Below, one piece after another: positions 6,659-11,943 of a stretch of 11,943 nucleotides of DNA. The notes below the pieces were generated by a model, which did not search any database, was not told the origin of the DNA, and worked only from the letters and a program-made list of their open reading frames with translations. Origin of the DNA: an uncultured Olsenella sp. (GTDB lineage Bacteria; Actinomycetota; Coriobacteriia; Coriobacteriales; Atopobiaceae); assembly GCA_937900605.1 (NCBI GenBank), contig CALCDK010000034.1, positions 1 to 11,943 of the forward strand. The letters are read 5' to 3'. The position numbers were made by a program, and so were the translations under genes. The first letter of the stretch is position 1; each line of letters opens with the position of its first letter.

Positions 6659-7999
6659 CTACGCGTCGTGTGCGACGACGCAGCCCAGCCTGAGGCGGCG
6701 CTCCCAGACGCCGTTGGCGCCCTTGCAGCCGCCGCGGGCCCACACGCCGGCGAAGCTGCCGCCGAGCAGGTACAGGCCGAGGATGAAGGTGGCGTCGACG
6801 ACCTCGGCCGAGCCGTCGTCGGCGGGGCCGACCGCGAGGCGCACGGGCTCGCCCGGCATGGAGCGCTGGACCACGCCGCCCTCCCTGGCGCAGGCGAGCA
6901 GGACGCGCCACCAGTCGTCGGTGGTGGCCATGTCGGCGCCGGCGACCACCGAGGTCGCGGCGTAGGGCGCGCAGGGGCGCACGACCCAGGCCGAGGGGTC
7001 CTCGAGGAACGGGGCGAGGTCTGTGTCGGGGTCGAGGACGTGGGTCTCGAGCGTGTGGGCGCGGACGAAGGCGAGCTCGTCAGGGTCGAGGAACTCGGCG
7101 GCCTCGTCTGAGCGCAGGGCCGCCAGCAGCGGCGTCAGCGAGACGGGCCACGCCTGGAAGCCGCCCACGAGGCAGGCCAGGCCGCGGCGGGCGGCCTGCA
7201 CGAGCGCGTCGGCGCCGGGGCAGGGCTTGTCGAGCATCTCGTCGAGCGTGGCGCGGCGGTAGACGCAGGCGATCCGGCCCTCGAGGCGCAGCTCGCGGAT
7301 GTCGACGGTGCGGGCGTAGACGCCCATGTCGGACATGCGCTGGACGAGGTCGGTGAGCTCGTCCGGGCGGGCGCTCTCCGGGTAGTCGACGATGCCGAGG
7401 ATGGGGTGCTGGGGGTGGTGCGTGCCCTCGGAGGCGTTGACCCAGGACTCGTAGGTGTCGCGGATGGCGTGGGCCAGCGCGTCGGCAAGGTCAAAGGACC
7501 CCACGTCCGGGTGGCTGGCGAGAAACGCGCGATACGACTCGGTGGCCTGGACGGCGCGGGTGACGTCGGTGGCCGGCGTCATGCCGTTGGTGCCGTCGGT
7601 GGCGACGCCGACGAAGACGAAGTCGCCGGTCTGGGGGTCGAAGAGGGTGTCGAGGCGGGCGAGCGGGACCATGAGCTCGCAGCCGCCGGGGATGAGCGCG
7701 AGCTCCTCCTGCTCCGGCGTCATGCCGATGGCGCGGCGCAGCGACGGGTCGCGCTGGACGCGCGCGGCGGCCTTCTCGAGGATGGCGGCCATCGAGGTCG
7801 CGGCGCTGCGCAGGGTGCCGAGCTCGGCGTCGCCCAGGACCAGCGGCGTGAGCGCCCAGGTGGTGCCCCGGCCATCGTCGACCGGCCTCGTGGAGTCCAG
7901 GTACGCGTCGCCGGCCCTCTTGCCAGCCGGGTCGCCGTCGAGACCGACAACGAGGGATACGTACTCCTCCTCGAGGCAGCGTGCGTTGAACGTGCCCAT
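6659..7999 (-). CDS. Circularly permuted ATP-grasp-like protein, probably catalytically altered
   Basis: A 446-residue cytoplasmic protein resembling uncharacterised circularly permuted ATP-grasp (glutathionylspermidine-synthase-like) proteins. Recognisable blocks are LDTLFDPQTGDFVFVGVATDG (about 117-137), a central MGVYARTVDIREL/RIACVYRRATLDEML (about 225-256), FLDPDELAFVRAHTLET (303-319), and AWVVRPCAPYAATSVVAG followed by REGGVVQRSMPG (about 337-383). In active relatives, as I recall them, the first block reads like E-x-N-T-D-G and the last like W-V-L-K-P-N. Here the E and N are Gly and Ala, and the Lys is Arg; a second expected Lys near the middle is Thr or Pro (SLTPLLAAL). Metal and ATP binding may therefore be lost. 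The ATG at 7997-7999 is preferred because GGGAGG (8006-8011) lies six bases upstream; a TTG at 8005 abuts that site. It heads the dgt-rarA run. The family assignment is from remembered motifs only. Confidence 0.6.
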   Translation of the reverse strand: MGTFNARCLEEEYVSLVVGLDGDPAGKRAGDAYLDSTRPVDDGRGTTWALTPLVLGDAELGTLRSAATSMAAILEKAAARVQRDPSLRRAIGMTPEQEELALIPGGCELMVPLARLDTLFDPQTGDFVFVGVATDGTNGMTPATDVTRAVQATESYRAFLASHPDVGSFDLADALAHAIRDTYESWVNASEGTHHPQHPILGIVDYPESARPDELTDLVQRMSDMGVYARTVDIRELRLEGRIACVYRRATLDEMLDKPCPGADALVQAARRGLACLVGGFQAWPVSLTPLLAALRSDEAAEFLDPDELAFVRAHTLETHVLDPDTDLAPFLEDPSAWVVRPCAPYAATSVVAGADMATTDDWWRVLLACAREGGVVQRSMPGEPVRLAVGPADDGSAEVVDATFILGLYLLGGSFAGVWARGGCKGANGVWERRLRLGCVVAHDA

Positions 8000-8017
8000 C
8001 TGCAACCTCCCATACGA

Positions 8018-8059
8018 CCCCGCAAGGGGCGAATCGGCGAACGAGCGGGTCCTACCCGC
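8018..8059 (-). other. Two small hairpins in the leader of the ATP-grasp-like gene
   Basis: GCGGGT (8045-8050) and ACCCGC (8054-8059) form a 6-bp stem with a 3-base loop. CCCC (8018-8021) and GGGG (8026-8029) form a 4-bp stem with a 4-base loop. Both lie between the candidate promoter and the ribosome site of the operon. They may shape the 5' end of the mRNA. No known riboswitch is recognisable. Confidence 0.45.
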
Positions 8060-8060
8060 A

Positions 8061-8107
8061 TGTGGAGAAGGCTAGCAGCGTCTTCACGCAATCGCCATTT
8101 CTCCACA
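8061..8107. promoter_or_regulatory. Inverted pair of DnaA-box-like 9-mers around a possible promoter
   Basis: TGTGGAGAA (8061-8069) and its exact reverse complement TTCTCCACA (8099-8107) are separated by 29 bases. TTCTCCACA differs at one base from the DnaA box TTATCCACA and fits the relaxed YYVTCCACA pattern of high-GC actinobacteria. On the minus strand a TGC-TAGCCT element (8069-8077), resembling an extended -10, lies between the arms. The 138-base gap 8000-8137 otherwise holds only the leader hairpins. A different repressor or activator could equally use this palindrome. Confidence 0.45.
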
Positions 8108-8137
8108 GGGGCGCCACGAGCCCGAAAACGACGGGGC

Positions 8138-9766
8138 CTACAGGGGCAGGCGCGCCTGCCCGGTGCCAATGCGCTCCTGCTCAAAGACAGTGTCGAGAGG
8201 GTCTGCGCCCACCGGCCTGACGGGCGTGGGGCTTGCCACGCCCAACGGCGCGCAGGGACGTGGGCCAGGGTCGGACGAGTCGGCGCCCTTCTCGGCGCCG
8301 TCGGCCTTGTCTCTCCCGCCGGAGCGCGTCGCGGACCTGCGGGCGCGCGGCGCGGCCTTTGCGGGGGCGTCGGGCGCGTCGGCCCTGGTCGCGGCGGTGG
8401 CCTTGGTCGCGGGCACCTTGGACGCGGCCGGCTTGCTCGCGGCGGACGACTTGGCCACGCCGGCCGCCTTGCGCGCGGGCTTGGCCGCGGGGGCCTTGCG
8501 CGCGGGGGCGGCGTCCTCGGGGGCCGCGGGCTTGGGGGCGCGGCGGGCGCGCTTGGGCTTCGCGGGCGCGGGCTCGGGCGCGTCGGCGGGCTTCTCGGCG
8601 GATGCGTCGGCGTCGGCGGCGGGCGCGACCGTGGGCTTCTCGGCGGCGTCCCCCTGTGGGACGGGGACGCCCATGGCGCGGGCGAGGCGCTCGGCGAGCA
8701 TGTCCTGGCCCTCGGGGCCGGGGTGGTCGGCACCGTCGGCCATGAGGTGCGGCAGGTCGGACCCGTCCAGCAGGGCCAGGCCGTCGACGACGGTCATCTG
8801 CGGGTGGCGAGCCACGGCGCGCTCGACCATGGCGGGGACCTCGGCGAAGCAGCTGCGCGGGTGGGTGGGCCAGACGTCCTCGAGGTGCGGCGTGGCCGTC
8901 ACGTACCAGGTGGGCACGTCGGGCCAGGCACGCGAGACCTCGTCCACGTAGGAGCGGATCTCCCGCTCGACCATGCCGGCGCCGCACGCCTCGAAGCGGT
9001 AGTTGGCGGCGAACTCGACGACGATCGCCGCAGGGGTCACGTGGCGCGGGAGGTCCATGAGCGAGCCGGGCTGGCAGACCTGGCCGCCGATGCCCTGGTT
9101 GAGCAGCTCGAGTCCCATCATGTCCGCCAGCTGGGCGCACCAGCAGCGGGCCGGGTCGACGCAGACGTAGCCCTGCGCGAGGGAGTCGCCCAGCACCAGC
9201 AGCGTGCCGCGCTCCGCGCCCTCGTGGGCCGGCGAGAGGAACGTGCCGTCGCCCATGACGTCGCGGACGAGGGCCGTGGTGAGGCAGGGGAGCCAGACGC
9301 GCACACGGTGGACCTCGCCCATGCCCGGAAGGCGCACGACGCCCTCCTCGTGGCACGCGGCGGACGCGGCCCCCTCGAGGTCGATGCGCACGACGCCGCG
9401 CTCGTCGGGGAGCGCGAGGGGCAGGCTCGCGCCGTCGACCTGGACGCCGACGCCGTCGAGGGGACCGGACAGGCCGGGGCCGTGCTCGTGGACGTCGGAG
9501 AGCACCGCGAGGGTGCCGCGGGGGGACGGCTCCATGCGGACCTCGACCTCGACGTGGGCCGAGTCCGTCACGAACTCGAGGCAGATGCCGGAGGTGCAGC
9601 GCGCCAGCGGCTTGAAGTACCCGGGGTGCCACGCCTGGCAGCTGCCGATGGCGCGCATCTGCGCTGGGGTGAGGCGGGCGGGGCGGAGCCAGCCCTCCCC
9701 CGCGTCCGACGTGCAGACGGCGCCGGAGAGGAGGCGAGAGGCGCCAACGCGCAGCGCAAGGTCCAT
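8138..9766 (-). CDS. SGNH/GDSL-type hydrolase with histone-H1-like C-terminal tail
   Basis: A 542-residue protein with a likely esterase or acyl-hydrolase core; substrate unknown. The N-terminal part (about 1-180) looks like a beta-rich accessory domain of the kind found before SGNH_hydro domains, including GSCQAWHPGYF near residues 41-51. The catalytic domain carries block I LLVLGDSLAQGYV (Ser195), block II NQGIGGQV (Gly225-228), block III VVEFAANYRF (Asn255, replacing the common GTND) and block V DGADHPGPEG (Asp347, His348). From about 373 to 500 the chain is Ala/Lys/Pro/Arg-rich with repeated KPA/KAA/ARK elements like histone H1. A non-repetitive C-terminus (PLDTVFEQERIGTG) follows. There is no signal peptide or LPXTG motif. 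The ATG at 9764-9766 is chosen for its AGGAGG (9771-9776); frames upstream lack a ribosome site. Confidence 0.82.
   Translation of the reverse strand: MDLALRVGASRLLSGAVCTSDAGEGWLRPARLTPAQMRAIGSCQAWHPGYFKPLARCTSGICLEFVTDSAHVEVEVRMEPSPRGTLAVLSDVHEHGPGLSGPLDGVGVQVDGASLPLALPDERGVVRIDLEGAASAACHEEGVVRLPGMGEVHRVRVWLPCLTTALVRDVMGDGTFLSPAHEGAERGTLLVLGDSLAQGYVCVDPARCWCAQLADMMGLELLNQGIGGQVCQPGSLMDLPRHVTPAAIVVEFAANYRFEACGAGMVEREIRSYVDEVSRAWPDVPTWYVTATPHLEDVWPTHPRSCFAEVPAMVERAVARHPQMTVVDGLALLDGSDLPHLMADGADHPGPEGQDMLAERLARAMGVPVPQGDAAEKPTVAPAADADASAEKPADAPEPAPAKPKRARRAPKPAAPEDAAPARKAPAAKPARKAAGVAKSSAASKPAASKVPATKATAATRADAPDAPAKAAPRARRSATRSGGRDKADGAEKGADSSDPGPRPCAPLGVASPTPVRPVGADPLDTVFEQERIGTGQARLPL
8215..8645 (-). 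repeat. Low-complexity Ala/Lys/Pro-coding region of the hydrolase
   Basis: This stretch codes for the H1-like tail, with degenerate short units such as AAKPARKAA, APAKPKRARRAPKPAA and ASKPAASKVPATKATAA. The units are imperfect and not in a fixed period. Base composition stays like the neighbours, so it looks home-grown rather than transferred. Confidence 0.75.
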
Positions 9767-9789
9767 GGGCCCTCCTGGGACGTGAGTCG

Positions 9790-9806
9790 ATTGCTTGCCC
9801 AGCAAT
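9790..9806. promoter_or_regulatory. Inverted repeat by a possible promoter of the hydrolase gene
   Basis: ATTGCT (9790-9795) and AGCAAT (9801-9806) are perfect 6-base arms around a 5-base centre. On the minus strand the repeat starts within a candidate -10 CACAAT (9805-9810, preceded by TGT) and extends over the expected transcription start, a common operator position. No good -35 is visible. It could instead be a small leader hairpin. Confidence 0.35.
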
Positions 9807-9832
9807 TGTGACACACCCCCGGGACCCGGCAC

Positions 9833-9851
9833 GCGGCCGGAGGACGGCCGC
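9833..9851 (-). other. Hairpin at the end of the metallophosphoesterase gene
   Basis: GCGGCC (9833-9838) and GGCCGC (9846-9851) give a 6-bp GC stem with a 7-base loop, touching the stop codon of the gene. On the minus strand it is followed by GTGCCGGG rather than a U-tract, so it may be a weak or factor-assisted 3' end. Confidence 0.4.
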
Positions 9852-10624
9852 TACTCGCCCTCCAGGACCGGCTCGGCACCGTCGTCGAGCCTCAGCACCA
9901 GGACCTGGCCGACGCCCTCGCCGGCGGCTGCGGCGCAGTCGACGTCCCAGCGGTCGGCGCCGACGCGTGCCATGCGGGCGCGTCCGGCGTAGTCGAGGAC
10001 GGGCTCGTCGAGACGGGCGCCCATGCGCTCGAGGTACGGGGTGGGCGTGTGACCGCACACCACGACGGGGCACCTCTCGCCGTCGGCGTCGGGGCCGGCC
10101 GGGCCGTGCGGGGCGCCCCAGAACTCCTCGCGGATCCACAGGAGGTCCTCGGGGTCCTGGGCGGCCAGGTAGGCGCGGGCGGACTCCTCGTCCCAGGCAT
10201 CGGGGACGGGCACCGAGAGCCTCACGCCGGCGTGGCACAGCAGGAACGTGCGCTCCCCCACGCGCGTCGCGGCGGCGCGCGGGAGGCCCACGGCCCAGTC
10301 GACGAGCTCGCGTGCCTGATCGCCCGGCAGGGCGCGAAGGGCCTCGGAGGTGGCGTTGCCGCCGTTGATGCCCCAGTTGAGGGCGGCAAGGGCGTCGTCG
10401 GGGTCGGCCACGCAGGAGGCCATGAGGGACTCGTGGTTGCCCATGAGGGCGACGACGCCGGGCAGGGAGCGCACGATGCGCATGACGCCGACCGGGTCGG
10501 GGCCGCGGTCGACCATGTCGCCCAGGCAGAAGATGCGGTCGTCGGCGCAGGGCGAGACCCGCTCGAGCGCGCGGTCGAGGGCGCGGCTGTGGCCGTGGAC
10601 GTCCGAGAACACGTAGGTGGACAT
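9851..10624 (-). CDS. Metallophosphoesterase, PP2A/ApaH/PrpE-like
   Basis: A 257-residue cytoplasmic calcineurin-like phosphoesterase of the serine/threonine protein phosphatase subgroup. All metal-site motifs are present: SDVHGH (D8, H10), GDMVDRGPD (D36, D39, R40), GNHE (N63, H64), CHAG (H131) and CGHTPT (H192). This set is shared by PP1/PP2A-like protein phosphatases and diadenosine-polyphosphate hydrolases (ApaH, PrpE), so the substrate, phosphoprotein or Ap4A, cannot be fixed from sequence. The ATG at 10622-10624 is supported by GGGAGG just upstream and by SDVHGH lying right at the N-terminus as usual. The open frame continues far upstream but overlaps vsr and has no family similarity. 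The gene stands alone between gaps of 134 and 84 bases, and no dedicated kinase or partner is adjacent. Confidence 0.92.
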   Translation of the reverse strand: MSTYVFSDVHGHSRALDRALERVSPCADDRIFCLGDMVDRGPDPVGVMRIVRSLPGVVALMGNHESLMASCVADPDDALAALNWGINGGNATSEALRALPGDQARELVDWAVGLPRAAATRVGERTFLLCHAGVRLSVPVPDAWDEESARAYLAAQDPEDLLWIREEFWGAPHGPAGPDADGERCPVVVCGHTPTPYLERMGARLDEPVLDYAGRARMARVGADRWDVDCAAAAGEGVGQVLVLRLDDGAEPVLEGE

Positions 10625-10684
10625 GGGGCCCTCCCGACGATGGCGTGGCACGCCCGTGCGCGGCGCGGCCGCATGGGGCGCGGC

Positions 10685-10739
10685 GGGGGCGGCGCCCCCG
10701 ACGTTGACGAGACTAGCACCGGCGGGGCCCCGCGGGGCC
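10685..10739. other. GC hairpin and 14-base perfect palindrome between vsr and the phosphoesterase
   Basis: GGGGGC (10685-10690) and GCCCCC (10694-10699) form a stem with a GGC loop. GGCCCCGCGGGGCC at 10726-10739 is a perfect palindrome. Between them, on the minus strand, TGCTAGTCT (10710-10718) resembles an extended -10 for the phosphoesterase gene. Neither stem has a U-tract. The palindrome may mark the end of the vsr transcript or bind a regulator. Confidence 0.4.
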
Positions 10740-10758
10740 AGCGCGCTGGCAGACGGCG

Positions 10759-11349
10759 TCAGCGGCGCCCCCTGCGGTGCCTTGCGAGGGTGCGGCGGGC
10801 CCTCCAGGCCGGCACGGAGCCCACCTCGAACACCCGCGGGGGCAGGCCCGGCTCGCCGGCGTGGCGCACGACGTCGACGACGCGCTCCATGGTGGCGGCG
10901 AGGCGCTCGCCCTTGAGCTGGCACTCCCACACCACGACGACGGTCCAGCCCTGCTCGACGAGGGCCACGCGGTCGCGAGCGTCGCGGGCGCGGTTGCGCT
11001 CGAACTTGGCGCGCCAGAAGTCGACGTTGGACTTGGGCATGGGGAGCTGGCAGTGCGGGCAGCGGTGCCAGTAGCAGCCGTTGACGAAGATGGCGACGCG
11101 GCGGCCCACGTAGCAGACGTCCGGGTGCCCCGGGACGCCCTTGCGGTGCAGGCGGTAGCCCGGCAGGCCCGCCTCGCGCAGGGCGCGTCGGACGAGGAGC
11201 TCGGGCTTGGTGTTCTTGCTGCGGTTGGCCTGCATCACGTGGCGCGTGGCCGTCGAGCTCGCCACGGGCGCGCGGGAGGCGCGGGCCGGTGCGGCGTCGG
11301 TGCCGGCCGGTGCGGCGTCGGTGCCGGCGGGCCTCTCGGCGGCTACCAC
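10759..11349 (-). CDS. vsr: Very short patch repair (Vsr) DNA mismatch endonuclease
   Basis: Predicted to nick DNA 5' of T:G mismatches arising from deamination of 5-methylcytosine. The 196-residue protein has the Vsr core: RHVMQANRSKNTKPELLVRRAL (family RSxxM..I..KxTKPE region), LPGYRLHRKGVPGHPDVCYVGRR with the catalytic Asp (D77), VAIFVNGCYWHRCPHC (W94, H95, C97, C100), PKSNVDFWRAKFERN, and GWTVVVVWECQLKG (C143). The first about 33 residues are an extra Ala/Pro/Thr-rich extension including a duplicated PAGTDAA unit. The likely start is a GTG at 11347-11349, overlapping the upstream gene by 7 bases. A second GTG nearer the core lacks a ribosome site but would give a normal-length N-terminus. 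No cytosine-5 methylase gene is in the window, unlike the common dcm-vsr pairing. Confidence 0.9.
   Translation of the reverse strand: MVAAERPAGTDAAPAGTDAAPARASRAPVASSTATRHVMQANRSKNTKPELLVRRALREAGLPGYRLHRKGVPGHPDVCYVGRRVAIFVNGCYWHRCPHCQLPMPKSNVDFWRAKFERNRARDARDRVALVEQGWTVVVVWECQLKGERLAATMERVVDVVRHAGEPGLPPRVFEVGSVPAWRARRTLARHRRGRR
11288..11329. repeat. 21-base tandem duplication in the vsr N-terminal extension
   Basis: Two copies of a 21-base unit beginning GGTGCGGCGTCGGTGCCGGC occupy 11288-11308 and 11309-11329, differing only at the last base. In the vsr frame they code for a duplicated 7-residue unit (AGTDAAP). The period is a multiple of three, so the frame is kept. Confidence 0.85.
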
Positions 11350-11943
11350 TCGAAGGCGGCGTCCGGCGCCGAGACGTCACCCTCGAAGTTGACGTCGCCG
11401 GTCAGCGCGCGCATGGCCTCGAGGCTGGGCTCGCAGGTGAGCAGCTCGTCGACGAGGGGCAGCACGGCGAGGTGGGCGCGCTGGTAGATGTCCCAGAAGC
11501 CGTCGTGGCTCACCTCGTGCGTGAAGGGGTTCTCCCAGGCGCGGTGCTCGCGGTTGTCGAAGTCGGACGCCTCGTGCGCGCGGGCGCGGTGCGACATGGC
11601 GCACACGATCGAGTACGGGCTATGCGTCACGAGGCGCTCGATGCCGCCGAACAGCGCGCGCTTGCGGCCGGAGGCGGAGTCGAAGGCGCGCTGGACCAGG
11701 CGGAACTCGCGCACGGCGGTCGAGAAGGTCCGCGGGTCGATGGGGCGGCCGTACACCCACAGGGCCACGTAGAAGTAGACCTTGTCGATGGCCGAGAGGA
11801 CCCGCGGCGAGGCCGCCAGGACGTGCTCGTGGGGCTGGTAGCGCTCGACGGTGCGTCCACAGGTGGCGTAGAGGACCATCTCGTCGAGATCCCTCTCGAC
11901 CTCCGCGTGGACCTTGTTGGCGTCCTCGGGGCCCAGGCCCTCG
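11343..11943 (-). CDS. Unrecognised protein, C-terminal 199 codons (5' end beyond window)
   Basis: I do not recognise this family. The frame is open to the right edge with no stop, and the first ATG inside the window (11877-11879) has no well-placed ribosome site, so the gene very likely starts outside. The visible part is a soluble, probably mostly helical protein with no clear membrane segment. Aromatic-rich stretches include AIDKVYFYVALWVYGRPIDP and ENPFTHEVSHDGFWDIYQ. It is rich in His, Asp, Glu and Arg (SHRARAHEASDFDNREHRAWE), but I see no known catalytic motif. It ends GDVSAPDAAFEW. The stop codon overlaps the GTG of vsr (frames TGG-TAG and GTG-GTA), implying translational coupling and perhaps a related role. 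Base use is like the neighbours. Confidence 0.8.
   Translation of the reverse strand, partial: EGLGPEDANKVHAEVERDLDEMVLYATCGRTVERYQPHEHVLAASPRVLSAIDKVYFYVALWVYGRPIDPRTFSTAVREFRLVQRAFDSASGRKRALFGGIERLVTHSPYSIVCAMSHRARAHEASDFDNREHRAWENPFTHEVSHDGFWDIYQRAHLAVLPLVDELLTCEPSLEAMRALTGDVNFEGDVSAPDAAFEW

Noticed and set aside
5407..7999. Anti-phage defence island based on a dGTPase
   Set aside because: The neighbours are housekeeping-type genes (rarA), there are no mobile-element or other defence genes, and composition is uniform, so defence is only a remote possibility.
8215..8645. CRISPR-like or coding tandem repeat array
   Set aside because: The periodic look comes from Ala/Lys/Pro codons in the hydrolase tail; units are imperfect with no regular spacers.
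7406..9811. 801-codon open frame on the plus strand
   Set aside because: It is antisense to the ATP-grasp-like and SGNH genes, both of which have ribosome sites and family motifs. Its Gly/Arg/Val composition is that of a high-GC shadow frame.
9767..9832. N-terminal extension of the SGNH hydrolase frame
   Set aside because: Only the start at 9766 has a well-spaced AGGAGG; the extra 22 residues run through the intergenic palindrome and hairpin region.
10685..10699. Intrinsic terminator after vsr
   Set aside because: The stem is good but no U-tract follows on the minus strand, and it lies nearer the next gene's start than the vsr stop.
10625..11380. Upstream extension of the metallophosphoesterase frame
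   Set aside because: The conserved SDVHGH motif begins four residues after the ATG at 10624, which has a good ribosome site. The extension is antifamily, Arg/Pro-rich and overlaps vsr in another frame.

Overview
The window is about 70% GC and carries twelve genes, all on the minus strand and closely packed; the longest gaps are about 185 bases (611-794), 138 bases (8000-8137) and 134 bases (10625-10758). The protein types point to a high-GC Gram-positive: a SigB/SigF-type sigma factor with an RsbW-like partner, a DUF948 protein, RarA, an HD-domain dGTPase and Vsr. My best guess is an actinobacterium of the class Coriobacteriia (Olsenella/Atopobium-like); this rests on gene content and protein style, not on any search. 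There are no rRNA or tRNA genes, no insertion sequence, no prophage gene and no CRISPR array.

Read in the direction of transcription (right to left). (1) 11943-10759: the 3' part of an unrecognised gene, overlapping by 7 bases a Vsr-type mismatch endonuclease that has no cytosine methylase beside it in the window. (2) 10624-9851: a PP2A-like metallophosphoesterase. (3) 9766-8138: a cytoplasmic SGNH/GDSL-type hydrolase with a long Ala/Lys/Pro-rich, histone-H1-like tail. (4) 7999-3978: a tight run of a degenerate-looking circularly permuted ATP-grasp protein, an HD-domain dNTP triphosphohydrolase and RarA, plausibly one transcript. Its leader holds small hairpins and a pair of inverted 9-mers resembling DnaA boxes. 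(5) 3905-795: a four-gene operon of a DUF948 membrane protein, an RsbW-like anti-sigma protein, a SigB-type sigma factor and an AI-2E-family membrane protein, with gaps or overlaps of at most 21 bases. A candidate SigB-type promoter precedes it. (6) 610-1: the first 203 codons of alaS, preceded by a compound hairpin and three copies of a 14-base G-rich repeat.

Functionally this is mostly housekeeping: stress-responsive transcription (SigB module), nucleotide-pool and replication-fork maintenance (dGTPase, RarA), DNA mismatch repair (Vsr) and translation (AlaS). I see no obviously new multi-gene system. The most interesting features are proteins that keep a family fold while lacking expected catalytic residues (the RsbW-like protein and the ATP-grasp protein), the H1-like tail on the hydrolase, the orphan Vsr coupled to an unknown gene, and several unexplained repeats and palindromes between genes. 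None of the hairpins I found is followed by a U-tract, so no classical intrinsic terminator is called.
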